NCBI GenBank assembly: GCA_001414485.1
Contig: LLEY01000003.1
Coordinates: 248,001 to 312,000 of the forward strand
Direction of reading: 5' to 3'
DNA length: 64,000 nt
Source of the DNA: Calycina herbarum
Taxonomy: Eukaryota > Ascomycota > Leotiomycetes > Helotiales > Pezizellaceae
Shown: positions 11,521 through 23,420 of the stretch, piece after piece
How positions within the stretch are numbered: position 1 is the stretch's first letter
Layout of the letters: the number at the start of each line of letters is the position of its first letter
Notes under the pieces: model-generated
Databases searched by the model: none
Seen by the model: only the letters and a program-made list of their open reading frames with translations
What the model was told of the DNA's origin: nothing
Program-made: the position numbers and the translations under genes

Positions 11521-14500
11521 TATCTATTCTCGCTTATTCGTTCTACCAAAGCGCGGAGAACACGAAGGTAGAAAGCCACACGCGCATCGTCGTCCTCACG
11601 TCTTTGTACCGCCCAGAAGTCAATGGTGGCAAGCCTATTGATGTCATAGGTATTAAATTCCAGCTGGCGAGCAATTTGCTGTGCTCCGACGACTGCACGT
11701 CTGGTTAACGACATCAATCTGCTACCATTTCTGTTGGCGACAATTTGGTAATTTTGGGGTCAACCAGACACCTCCACATGGCGTGGCTGCTCACTGTACT
11801 TCGGAAGTTTCCCTGGTTACTTGAGCTGCTTGAGCAATTATGCCTGGGGCAAAATTGTGACTTGGAAGGCTCTCTCCGACCGAAACTCCGTAATCATTCT
11901 CCATTGTTCCTATTAATGGTTAGCCATTAGAAAAGCACGAACTCTGCAAGGACCATACTTTGGCCGTTAAAGTGAGGCATGACTTTTATGCGTGTGGGTT
12001 GCTGTTTGAGCTTTTTTTTGCGGATCGTTATTTGTAGTTTTGCCGGGTGTTGATAAGAAGAAATGGCCCGCTCTTGAAGCTTGAATTAATATTTGCTTGG
12101 CAATAAAGGCATTCTCTCAAAGAGATACGTTTCCGCTTAGTGACTGAAATATGGGGCATCCACGCTGCATCAAACAAGCTCGCTTTAATCCTTGCTATAA
12201 ACATTATTTCTCGTAACTTAGTCACTTGCGAAATGATACTCGCGTAAACATCTCTCCAGAGCAAGCTCCACTAAGTTATTCCGTTCTATTTGAAAGTATG
12301 TCAAGGACCTCCAAAAGCAGGCGCGTTCCAAATGCCAACATCTGCTTTTCAGAAGTTATGCTCCTTTTGCCAGCGCCTAAAGCAGTTACGCTAGTAGTCT
12401 CGTTACATACTAGACGAGGCTTGATTGTCTCGCGGTTTGTGGAATAAATAGATATGAATACTAAAGGATCTTTGAAAATGGAGATGGCATATTGCTGGCA
12501 AATGCTGTATTTCCTTGGTGGAATATAAGACTTGTTGTACTAGCTAGACGACGATATAAGGCACACCTTCCATTAAAATATTCCATGGAATCTCGTGTCT
12601 GGTACCTTCCAGGGCAACTTCAAAATAGAATAGAGTCTTCTAAAGTATGGCCTGAGAGCCTCCACAGAATGCGAAATGCCATAGTCTAGCACCAGCTGCA
12701 GATAAATGACTAAAAGGAAATGCTTTTTATAATCTTAATGAAGATGAGATTTGAAAAATATGGCAAGATTTATTAGATTCCATAAGTACTTGATGTCTCT
12801 TCTGCACTGGCTTCTTATAAATACTCTCTAGTATCGCAAGTATAAACAAAGCTCCAAGTAAACAAAGTCCATTTTAAACAAGTCCAATCTTATAATCACC
12901 AGCCATGGTCTTCTTACTAACTACCGGGACCAGAAGGGTGTGGTCTATCTCCTTTACTTTGGTACTTCGAAATAGGATTCGTAGCTCGCCAAGTAAAAGC
13001 CATGGGAGTAAGTCGTCAGTTTCAAGGAAGGGAAATTCGTATTATGAGAGTAAGTGCTATGCCTGAGGTACCAGTGTATGCGGTGGGAGCGTGAAGTAGA
13101 GGAACTGTACAATGTACATGGTTAAGTCGGTAGGAGACGTTTCCGAGTATCGTAACTCTCGACCAGTGTAGAAATTCAGTAAGGAGAAGTGACTTTCCTT
13201 GTCACAGGTGACGAAGTCAATTTCTTACTCCATTTCTTTGCAAGCTTAGATTACCGAACCTACTTCTCAAGCTAAAGGAATAATGAATCGAATTTGCCGT
13301 TGTATTTCGTAGAAGCCGGGTATAAAGAAGTCGGCTTTTTTGCGTAAGACGCAACATGTTGTTGTAGAAGCTATTCGTTCTATCCCGGGCTTCTTGATAT
13401 CCTCGTAGTAGTCGTGAAATTGGGGGTTTTCCCTTCTCTTTTTTTTGCTCTCTCTCCTACCCCATTGCTCATATATCCTCTTTTAGTTTACAAGCTATGT
13501 GTCCCATCGCGGTATTGGTTCTGAAGGATATCCGGAACAGAGTCTTGTAAGCTGGCTCTTTTCTGGTTCAATCCGGTTCGCAAAGTCATTGAACATACGT
13601 TGCATAGCATTGATCGTATCAAAGTGATCATATTTCACTTTCACAGTATAAGTAGTGCGATTCTCGGAAACTTATTTGGAAGGAATCAACCACCAAAACT
13701 CCTTTTGATAAACGGTCCTGTGGCTTGGTTTCACCTTTCCGTTGCCAGTAACTATATATGGTCTAGAAGCTTGATGAGAACTAAAGTCGGAGCCAAGAGG
13801 AGGAAGTTGATAAAAAGAGACCTTGTGGGCTGCCTTGAAATAATGGGCCATAGTGGATTGAGTCAGCAGCATTTGATACACTAACTTCTAGGTCTATGAA
13901 GAACTCACTCGCTCTCGGAAACTAAATGGAAGGATACTAAGGCAAAAATCGGAACCTTGACTAGTCAAGTTCCCGGCATTAAATTCATTTTAAAATATGC
14001 TCATCGGTGCGTGAACTTGAGCGTTCAAAGTCATTGGGTCTTGTAAAGCAAAATTCCCTCTTTCTGACAGATCCCAGGATCAGTTCTGTCTAGAAACTAA
14101 AAGATCGAAATGTATTTCTTCCCTTCACTCCCATTTCTTTTTTAAAACCTAGCGTAGAATTATTCATCGCTAGTTGTTGAGAGGTCTTCCTTGGATTTGT
14201 TGATTAGATGCCCAAAGATAAGTTTGGCAAACTGTTGAAACCAAGGTGCTTGGCAATTGAATACGTTCTCTGGGGATTTTGGCGTTGTTGATTTGGTGAC
14301 GAGTGAGGACCAAATAATTCATTTCTCCGATCGCATCTTGTCACCAATCACAGCAACAGACGCGGCCTGGCATTGACCACGACTCAACCATGAACTGATA
14401 ACACAGAAGTACTGTCGCCTTGAGCAAATTTGTGTTTGTTGGTGGGTTTGTGCTTTCAAGGCGTGGATTTGGATGGTTTCTGCTGTTGGTGATGGCTGTG

Positions 14501-14779
14501 TTGATTCTCTATCCACGCTTGTTTCCTGGATGATGAGTGCTTTATAAGGAATTAAGATAGAGAAGTAAAAGGTTATGAGAGAATGTTGTTGATGGAGAGG
14601 TGGTGTTGTGGAAGTGTACTGGTGAAATATACAAGTGGGGAATAGATGAGGACTAGGTATCGAACTACTAGCTGTTTGGCGAGGTGTTGTATTTGCTGGT
14701 GGTTTGTGACAGAAATGCTTCGATAATTTTCATTAAAATCTCTTAATTATGCCGATAAAACCAAACTTCCTTTCTCTAT

Positions 14780-15768
14780 TTACCATTTATTTTTTTGAAC
14801 CGTATTGTCTGGTAACTCCCATCTGCTATCTCGTTCTCCTTGGAGCTCCGTCACGGGTACTTGAAGCTCTTGGCCTTCTTCGAAAACAGGCCAATCTCCT
14901 TCCAATTTTCTCCCCTTCTCGGGCCTTGGAATTGTTCCTTCAGATGAAGCCAGTCGACTGGTTTTTCGTCTCCTCCAAAAGAAAATTCCACTTCCGAGTA
15001 AAATAATCAATGCAACAATGATACCGGCCACTATACCCCCTATTGCGCCTGAAGATAACCCGTGTTTTGATTGACCCGGTGCCAAAGCCTGAGACTGCAA
15101 AGGTGATATTGGAGTTGATGTTGATTGCGAACTCCCTATACTGGACTGCATAGCACTTGTCGTACTACTCGCATTTGCTGTACTACTCGTACTCGTTGTA
15201 CTCGCAGCTGGAATGGCCTAAACTTTGTCATTGAATTACTCCATACTCCTCAACCAGTGATACTCACATCAATACTCGAGTACGCAACATCATTGATTGC
15301 AACCCCAGCAGTTTGATTAAAAACAAAACTCTGCGCATCTTTAAGCGTGGTGTCCCCCTTTCCAAGCTCCAACTGGAACTTGCTATTCACTACCAAGTGC
15401 CACTCCACCCCAACAGCGTGATTTGTAAGATAGTACGTCCCGTCCCCCCAAGAAGTGATATCCCAAATAGATCCGTTGGTCATTATGGAAGCGTTAGCCA
15501 TACGTGGAATTTTTACCACCGGGTCTACATCCAAGTAGGCATGCGGGCTGTTGCTCGTTCTTAAAGCATAGCTTCCGGTTCCTACGGGGAAAAAGTTCCA
15601 TTTCTGTCCAGTTTCTTTCGAGTCGGTAGTTGTGAAAAAGGAAGCTCCTTGTGTCGCATTGTTGGCGTATAGTGATGTCGCTACCATAGACGACGTGGTC
15701 TCGATTTTCCCGGAGGTAAGCTTGTTGATTTGGTACCATATGTTTTTGTCTGGGGAAAAGGCTGACAT
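14780..15768 (-). CDS. Single-pass membrane protein with ricin-B/lectin-like ectodomain
   Basis: Spliced as 15768..15268 and 15217..14780 on the minus strand, giving 312 residues; the 50-bp intron has GTGAGT and TAG ends. Residues 1-165 (starting MSAFSPDKNIWYQI) have the Trp/Asn-rich beta pattern of fungal proteins with a beta-trefoil-like lectin domain (SLYANNATQG, QKWNFFP, SYALRTSNSPHAYLDV). A Ser/Thr-rich linker follows. A membrane helix (AIGGIVAGIIVALIILLG) comes next, then an RRRK stop-transfer cluster and a cytoplasmic tail of about 55 residues. No cleavable signal peptide is seen, so the helix would be the only anchor. Carbohydrate binding at the cell surface is inferred from the fold resemblance only. 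Confidence 0.78.
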
Positions 15769-16179
15769 TGTTTTGGTGATGTAATTTGTCGTAGAAAATT
15801 GAGGACGAGGAACTGATGGAGATGTCCTCTGGTGGTAAATTGCAGGAGCGAAGAAGACTGCAATGCACTTCGCCCCTAGGCGGGGGCTGATCCGTCAGCG
15901 CTGGGGTTAGGGACAGCAGTTCAGGGGTGTTGGCGCCGCTAAATGGGGGCTGATACTGCTAGGGCTACAGAGCGCAGTCAAATGGACAGCAATTCAGGGG
16001 TGCTTGGCGGCTCCTACAGATACTTTTTGCATAGATTCGATTTGATTTCTTCGTAAAACTGATCCCCGCTTCCTCTTTTACGTCTTCTAACCCGATGTCT
16101 GACTGTGTTACCACAGGGGTGTGGATTTAACCGAGCCACAGCCCATGGGAGGGTTGACAACCTCTTAGTGGACCTCAAA

Positions 16180-16400
16180 AGCGGCAGTGGATAGCGCGTT
16201 GTTCTAACTCCAATTGCCAAATAAGGTGGAACAATTGAACATGATAGTTCCAATAAACCTGGGCTACTATTCTAAATTGTTCCAAGTATTTAGGACAATT
16301 ACTTTGATTCGACCTAAAAAGCTGGAATAATGAGAGCAAGGTAGGTGCGAACTGATGTACAGATAGATGTATTTACTGCCGCTTTTATTGTCCATCGCGG
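16180..16400. repeat. Dispersed repeat, copy B
   Basis: Contains GGAACAATTGAACATGATAG, then CTATTCTAAATTGTTCCAAG, TTAGGACAATTACTTTGA, AGGTAGGTGCGAACTGA and TTTACTGCCGCTTTTATTG. These are in the same order as copies A (near 1370) and C (near 22160). Confidence 0.6.
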
Positions 16401-16651
16401 GACAACTAACGTAAGTATATGGCCCTCGTACGGGCCAGGTTCAGATTGGCTAAGGGGTGTTCTCGGATCATCGTCATGAACTGTGCTACCATCTCGTCTG
16501 GGATGGCGATGATCTTGGCTCGAGAGTGCGGGATGTACCGATGTTTTCCTGTAAATATGGTAAAACATTAATACCGCCGAAAATTTTATTGATCATAATC
16601 CTTAGCATTTAGTTGTAGGGACTGAAGCTAATTTTATCAGGATAATGAACA

Positions 16652-16679
16652 AGTTTGCTGAAACCAGTTTCAGCAAACT
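16652..16679. repeat. Perfect palindrome, 13-bp arms
   Basis: AGTTTGCTGAAAC, a CA spacer, then GTTTCAGCAAACT. Both arms pair without mismatch. It lies in non-coding sequence about 900 bp upstream of the lectin-like gene start and could be a hairpin or a binding site for a dimeric factor. Confidence 0.85.
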
Positions 16680-19600
16680 GTTATTAACTTAAATGGCTAG
16701 GGTCATTGCATTCAAATCGCGGATAAAGCTGGAGAGGAAGGAGGGCCAGGAATCGAGATGAGAAAAGTGAAGATTGTTTGCCCTCTCGCTTATTTTAACG
16801 GTCTTTCTCGAGGATTGTTTGCTATAGAGAAAACTGCGCGCTTCAGTACTACTCGTTCATGAAGGATTTGGCCGATCTACAAAGAAACGGGCGGACAAAT
16901 CAGCGACAATATAGACGGGTTTTGAAAGCTTGGAATGCCGCTGAAAGATGTTCGAAGGACTTCTGATCGGTGGGTGCACTCAAGCTCACAATTCAACCTG
17001 CTCGAGTAGGTTCCTTGTTTCCAAAGGTCAAGATCTTAGTGGTGGGGAGTGTACGAACCATGATTAATTTCCGTGACTTTGCCGATGTCGCAGTTCTGGG
17101 TTGCTCGTGATGAAACCTAGAATGATTCAGCTGGCAACGTGCAATGGGATACGCCTCCGAATTATTTAGATGTCGTTTAGCTTAACACAAGAATTATCAT
17201 AGTAAAAAACCCCAAGAGATTCAACAAACCAGCTACACAAAAGAGTAAAGTAGTAACATAGATGCTTCAATTCAAGATTGCTGTGCTTGCTCATACTGGA
17301 ATCAATTCAAAAGGTACGAACTGAAATGCACGCTAATCTCGCTAGAAGCAGCCAACTCCCCTTTCTCTTCATCGCTAAACTTAAAAAGAGAGAAATTTGG
17401 TGTATGATACGAGTTACAACACCGTTCAGTCTCTAGTCAGTTATAATCAAAGGGTGCTGGACAATTGAATTGATTGTGTGAAGTTAGTTATGCGAACGGG
17501 TTTGAAGAATTAATTTCGATAGGTTTTGGCTCCATCGCCGGGTTCTGACGGTACTTTTGCCATGACGCAGTTGTTCAAGAACCCGATGTAGATATACAAA
17601 CCTGTGCGGGATTGATGAAAGGATAAAGCCAGTGAAGTCGGGCAGAGCAATTAAAACTTAGAAATGAGGAGGCCTTGACGTCGTCGCGCCTCGGTTGGTT
17701 CGCGCTTCCCCGAATAACTTCGTCCAAGTGGGCCATCCTTACTTAGTTCCTCCCACAATCCCCACACCCAGAATTTCCTTCATGAGCACAAATAAGACAT
17801 TTTGCCTCGAATCAACGGTACCTAGGCTGGGGTACCACGGTTCGGCCACCGTAAAAGTGGAAAGCTACCCCTGCGGGGGAAAGTCCGACCAAGTTGATGA
17901 TCAGAAAGGATGCCGACAGAGACTTACCGCGAGCGGGCGGGAATTCTTTTGCCAGTCAGATATATTTTTTATTGTTTCTTTTGGTCGTTTTTTGGAATTT
18001 GGAATTTGGAATCTGGAAATAAGCGAGAGCTTTGCAAAGGGTAAGTCGTCACAAAAAAACCGAGTTTGGTTTGGCTTGGCTCATTTTGGGTCCCGGACTT
18101 GGAGACAGGCATGAAGAAATTAGAATGGAGGAACTATGTGTCTGACAATGCAGTATGTTTTGGCATAACAGTTCTGCTAGCAATTTGATAGCTAGGTAAT
18201 TTGTGCGGAGGTTTGGCACAGGTAAACCCTCCAGCTGTGTTTCGATTTTCATATTTTTGAGTGAGCAATTGTGAGTCGACCTTTTCGTGTTAATTACTTG
18301 GAGCTAAATTCCAAATGTCGCGGATTTTAGGAACTTCGTCTTCCCGCTCCCTTCCATCTTCGTCTAAAATACAGTTGCTCCTTCCCTAACAATGTGCCAA
18401 CACACAGAGCTTCCACCACCACTTAGTCTTGCCGAGCAGGCCCCCGATCAGTGAACTCAAATGAGTCACAGCCCAAACTTTAATACTCTGATGACAGCAG
18501 AGTCGTATTGCCATCAGGGCAGCTGCGGCCTTCAATACCCAATGCAGCCCATTTTTGAACAAACTTTCGGCGTATTTCCGCTTGATCCTTGCGGTTCACT
18601 TCCAGATTCTGAGATGGTTGGCCAGGAGTTTTACTCCTTCCCAGACTATCCATTCAGCCCTTCATCCAAATTGCCCTGCTCACTAACTCTTCTACATGGA
18701 GAATGGAAAGAGCAGCTTTGATCTTCCCGCTCCCCATAACTTGAAGTTTTTGTTTGAATGGCCTTCTCTCTGCCAAGTTCTTTTGACAAATGCTTGATCC
18801 AGTCCGCTCCATTCTTCCCTCTCATACAAGAACGAAGAAACCAAACTTTCCAGGGGACTTGGTTTCCCACCCGCTGCACCATTTTGATTCTGGAGAGGTA
18901 CCAGGTAGGGAGAAGGATAACTAGAAAGGGGTTTATTTCAAATTAAGTCATGCGTCTGGTGGTTCAAAGATCTTCGCAGTAGCTCCCTACCTGGCTACTG
19001 ATTTGATGCTGCTTGGATGCGCCGAGATTCTTGGGCGAAGAAGCTCGAGTATTTGCATGAAATTCAATTGCAACAGGTTTCGATCCTGTTTACGTAAATG
19101 CCACTTTCTTTGTTAAGACGCAGAATCATTTCCATTATCCGAGAATTGAATTCGTTCGTCGAGTTGATAAATGTGGGGGAAATAGTGGCAGGCCGTATTC
19201 ACAATTTCACACTACCACGCTTCAAAGATTATTTTCTTTTGTTGAGCTTAACCTACGGAAACAGAGTCCAGATATTCTCACGACGTGACGATGGACACAT
19301 CTTAGTGGATCTACCAAGATACCTTGCTGCTAAACAATTTGAACCCAAGAAATTCGAGGCCTGTCACATGACAGCTCTTATATTCATTTCCTTTTGAAAG
19401 GGGCAATTCTTCTAACCGAGGATCATGGAATGTAGCATTAGAATTGATTTCATCTCCTAATTTTCTCAGATTCAATCGTATCCATATCACACGTATCTTG
19501 GTAGTTTGTAGGCGATTTGGAGTTTTGGTGAGGTTGGGTGGGTGGTGCGGGCTGGTGTTGATGGGGAGGAGTTGGGTCGCTCCTTCCTCTGCTTCACGTC

Positions 19601-20344
19601 TTGAGTGAAATTTTTTTATCACCCACCAAATATGCCGAGACACGGCAATTTGTGTTCGGGTCGGGATTCCGAGTTGATCCATTACTTCAAGGAAGGTTTT
19701 TGTTGCAATCGGGTTCTCAATGCAGGTGGCAGATGGGCAAACTGTAAGTCGAGTACCAAACAGAATGCCACGTACAGTATTGGTAATTCGGGAGAGCATC
19801 TAGGACGTGTAGGTCGCGGGGTGGTTGTTTGGGTTTGCTGATTTCTCATTGTCCAAACGCTTTAGAAGAATGACAAAGTCAAAATAGTGATTATTCGAAA
19901 CCAACTCGCACAACATCTCATCTTGTGCGAAGTTGCTTCGAGCAATAGATGATTCTTCGAGATGCTCCAGCACAACGATTTCGCTGAACGTCATGAAGAG
20001 GCATGACCAAGAATCATGTGTTGGTCAACGGCAAGAGCGTTCCTTCCTCCATCGAATCCTCAACAAAACCTAAACCCGTTCGGCTTCGGTACAAGTTTCC
20101 CACAATTTTCTCGGGGGCTCAAGCTATTTGGGGAGATGGCGAGTCACCAAAGGAAGGAACGCTTCTCGGTGACGTGCTCCAATGCTTGTTCCCATAAGAG
20201 GGTGCTTTCGCCCGCCGCATTTTCTCAACTTCTCCCCTTCCTCCTTCACGATATTTATTCAGCAGCCATTTTCTCCATATCACCACTTCAATCCTCTCTG
20301 CATCAACTGAAAGACACAATTCTTCTGGGTCTTTTTGCCTCCCT

Positions 20345-21656
20345 ATGAGATTCATGTCGTCGCCACTTCCTCGCAAGAGGGCTAGGCTTTCCAGCATAGG
20401 CAACTCGCATTCTCCCCTCTATCTTGAAAATGCTAATACCTCTAAAGATGCCTCTGGTAACCCATCCCCAGAGGAGAACCCATCTGGCCACACCATCCTT
20501 CTCCTCTTCCAACAAATTCAACATGGGACTGTCATGTCCGATCCAATCTTCTCACCCATGTACCAGAATACACTGGAGTCAACTATTGCGTCGGACCCCA
20601 GCCTCAGCAAACCCATCGAGTTTGTCTTTCGTTTTCCAGTACCTTCGCCCCTCACACTAGCACCGTTGCTGCCCAGTTTTCCCAGCCATGATACGGCTTC
20701 ATTCATTACGCCAGAATACTTCATTTCCCTTTATGCATTGTCTACATCCGCCATCCTCACTTGCGACATGAAATCTCAATTAGTTTCATCTCAGGTTATT
20801 CTGTGCCTCTCAAATTTGGCCCAGATACTATCACGGTGGTGCAATTCGCCAATGAATATTCAGAAGACCTTTTAAAACTTCATTCGCGTCGCCTCGGAGA
20901 CAAACCTCACTGAACCTCACTCTCTGACCTCACTTATATTAATAATTGACAAACTCCAAGCTACGTTCTCGGACGACTACTCTCTCCAAACCTTGTACAA
21001 TTTCTTCCGATCACTTCGTTATTTACGGCATGGAACAATGTCCAGTTGGGGATTTTTGACCGTCATGTCATTCGCCATCTACTCAGCTCAATCTCAAACG
21101 AGCTATTCACACTTCAAGGAGACGTTCTCCTCATCAAAGCACACCCAAAATTGAATACACCTGACATGTCTCTTTCCATCTCTCATGCTTTCACAACATT
21201 GTACTACATAATTCGGGCGGATGCCAAGCTGCCGATCCAGCAACTACCAGGCATGCTTCTCGTCCCGGATATTTACAGCGCCATGAAGAACCAAGATGGT
21301 GTGGTGGCGTGGATTTTTAGTAATGAGGCTGCACAGATTCTGTTCTTTGTTGATGAAGTGTAAATTCATTGTTTTGGGGTGATATAGCCACTACCCAAGT
21401 TTGCGCAATGTCTCCTCAATTTGAATTTGTATGTTCTTGTGTGCAGATGGTGCTGCATTGTGAGATTGCGGTCACACATCAGCTTGGCAACACCTTTGAG
21501 ACCCCCATGAAGGACTTGAAGTTTAGTGGCATTGTTCCGTTGGAATTCATGGCTTTCTTGGCGAGGAATTACTTTGCTATCTGGCGGCAGGCAGTTGTGG
21601 CGATGGCTAGGAAAAGAAATTCAGATCTGAATACAGTACAGAGCTTATTGTTTTAC
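20345..21656 (+). pseudogene. Disrupted or heavily spliced gene of unknown function
   Basis: Starts with a good-looking coding frame (MRFMSSPLPRKRARLSS...) that stays protein-like to about 20765, then switches frame. From 20770 to 20890, and again from about 20960 to 21356, coding-like sequence lies in another frame (for example DVLLIKAHPKLNTPD). A third convincing stretch (LILIIDKLQATFSDDYSL) lies around 20930-20980 in the first frame, behind a TAA. The last exon probably runs 21447-21655, after a GTGTAA...TGTGCAG intron. I found no set of good splice sites that repairs all frames, so a pseudogene is favoured; an intact gene with atypical introns remains possible. No family recognised. Confidence 0.4.
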
Positions 21657-22130
21657 AGCGGGGGTTCGCAGATATTCGTACGGTCCCCTTTTTACACTAA
21701 AAGTTATCTTAAGAAAGATGTTTTATATATTTATCTTTATATTTAAACAATATCTAAAACTGAGAACTAAGATTATTTCGAGCATTTAAATAATAGTTAT
21801 CAAAGACAAATACACTAAATATATACTAGGTCTTAAGTTATAATAGAGCAAAAGTAGGAAGGGTTGAGAAAACACTGGATCACACCAAAATCGGGTAAAA
21901 TTTAGTAAATTTCTCGATACCTCTTACTATAACCTAATTAAATCAAGATTACTTTAGCTTAGAAGAAAAACTAAGAGTATAAAGTAAAGATATCTTAATT
22001 TCTAGAGACATGTTTAAAAACTTTCAAAAAATAGTTAGGGTTTATTTTATAGTAGAGTTTTAAACAAGGTGACTTTCAGTGATTTTAGGTGTAAAAAGGA
22101 GAGCGTACGAATATCTGCGAACCCCCGCTG
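21656..22130. mobile_element. MITE, Tc1/mariner (pogo/Fot1-like) type
   Basis: A 475-bp element begins CAGCGGGGGTTCGCAGATAT and ends with its reverse complement. About 45 bp of terminal inverted repeat is interrupted by a few mismatches near positions 27-33. It is flanked on both sides by TA (21654-21655 and 22131-22132), the target duplication of this superfamily. The interior is AT-rich with no coding capacity. It sits immediately after the last coding bases of the disrupted gene at 20345-21656. Confidence 0.9.
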
Positions 22131-22159
22131 TAGCTTTCCAGCACATTTAAATATTCTCC

Positions 22160-22330
22160 TAAATACTTTGGGACAATTGAACACCATTGTTTCAACACAG
22201 CTGGGTGAATAGTCGAAATTGTTCCAAGTCTTTGAGATAATTACTTGAATTACCCTAAAAGTTGGGTCAACGAGGGCTAGACAGGCAGGTACGAATCTGA
22301 CGGGAAGTGGTTAATGGCCATCGAGAAAAT
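22160..22330. repeat. Dispersed repeat, copy C
   Basis: Has ACTTTGGGACAATTGAACAC, CGAAATTGTTCCAAGTCTTT, GATAATTACTTGAATTACC and AGGCAGGTACGAATCTGA, in the same order as copies A and B. It begins about 30 bp after the MITE end. Confidence 0.65.
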
Positions 22331-22489
22331 TTACCAGTTATACTGGTAATACTATATACTTCCTTTGAAGAACGAGCATCATGGTGAGATTGTTATGACC
22401 CTCGAGTCTTGGAGTCTGATCCAACACCTAGAAGAGGGATATTCGTGTAATTAACTCTCGATCAACTATGAAGGCATTATTGAGCGGCA

Positions 22490-23420
22490 TTCAATAGCAG
22501 AAACTCCAGATAGATGTCAAAGATGAGCCCCACCCTGTGGGATCTCCTAAAGAAGGACCAGAAGCTAAACGCCCTTTCAAGCATACGTGCTCAAGTCGCT
22601 GACATACTTCACAGCAGACTGCCTTCACTGCTAGGATCCCCTTGAGTGAGCGACTCCGAGGATAGTACATAGAAAACGTGAACCGCGAGAAACGCCAATA
22701 CCAAGTTGAAGACACGCAAGAAAGCAACAATGGACAATTCTGATGCTAAGGTCAACACATCTCGACTCGAAGAACAACTGTCCAAGGCCAAGACTAAAAC
22801 CTATGTCTCTCAGAATGGCTTGCATATGCCTAACCTTCGCGTACGGAGCGCCATGGAATGCCCAGGAGAATGATACAAGGTATTTCTATACAGAATGGCC
22901 TTTCGACTATACTCCCAACTGATATCTACAACAGGCTTCTTCCTCGGGCATTCTAAAGCTGGCAGCGGGTTTTCGCAATGCATATATTGTCAACTATGCA
23001 ATAACCGTTCCAAGCTTTTCGTGCTCCAAGGTACATTCCTCCGTTTGATTGTCCTTCGCATCTCCCGTCAAACTCTGGGATATAAGAAACCTCTCTGTTG
23101 CGATCAACGAGACTAAACAAATCAATACACTTAAGGACCTGTCGTTTGGGCGCAGAGACTCAAGAGAGTCTACGTGCGTGAGCGTTCTTTACCTATCGAC
23201 CTATAGATAGCATGAATAATCTACACAATACGTCCATGCCCCCAGCGAGACCTATGCCACAGGAGGAGGTAGATGTGAGCGCTACCATCTTGTCGAAACT
23301 CCAGTCGTTGACAAAGGAAGAAGTCTACCGTCCATTCGAGTACATCATATGTGGTGATATTCGCAGCACTAAGGGACAACTTGGCGGCACTTAAAGGGCA
23401 TTCACAGTGCCGATATCTGA
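22490..23420 (+). pseudogene. Decayed coding sequence of unknown origin
   Basis: Short stretches read like real protein but in different frames and separated by stops. One encodes VKDEPHPVGSPKEGPEAKRP near 22520, another MDNSDAKVNTSRLEEQLSKA from 22731, another INETKQINTLKDLSFG near 23105, and another SATILSKLQSLTKEEVYRPF near 23280. No family recognised and no start-to-stop model possible. Confidence 0.3.

Larger units (their letters stand above)
9941..14779. other. Gene-poor stretch with an AT-rich transposon graveyard
   Basis: After the 3' flank of the Ser/Pro-rich gene, base composition drops to very AT-rich from about 10340 to 11520, then returns to normal. No gene could be supported from 11520 to 14779. 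One short normal-composition frame at 11520-11717 (minus, 65 residues) sits exactly at the AT-rich boundary and could be a remnant. A diverged direct repeat (CTCGGAAACT plus GGAAGGA) occurs near 13663 and 13914. Confidence 0.55.
15769..20344. other. Long intergenic stretch
   Basis: Contains copy B of the dispersed repeat and a perfect 13-bp-arm palindrome at 16652-16679. Several open frames of 60-160 codons overlap on opposite strands (for example around 17695-18114 and 19311-19799). None shows a family motif or a consistent splice pattern, so none is called as a gene. Confidence 0.5.

Noticed and set aside
11520..11717. 65-codon minus-strand frame at the edge of the AT-rich block
   Set aside because: Reads plausibly but is short and has no recognised family; could be a remnant, so it is mentioned only in the region entry.
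13600..13884. Overlapping 94- and 69-codon frames on opposite strands
   Set aside because: No motif, no splice context, and the region contains a diverged direct repeat.
17820..17900. CCCCTGCGGGG hairpin considered as a terminator or stress-response element
   Set aside because: Small GC-rich palindrome without any nearby supported gene; not enough evidence.
17695..18114. 139-codon plus-strand frame
   Set aside because: Composition and lack of motif suggest chance; no supporting exon structure.
19311..19799. 162-codon minus-strand frame
   Set aside because: Overlapped by competing plus-strand frames; no recognisable domain.
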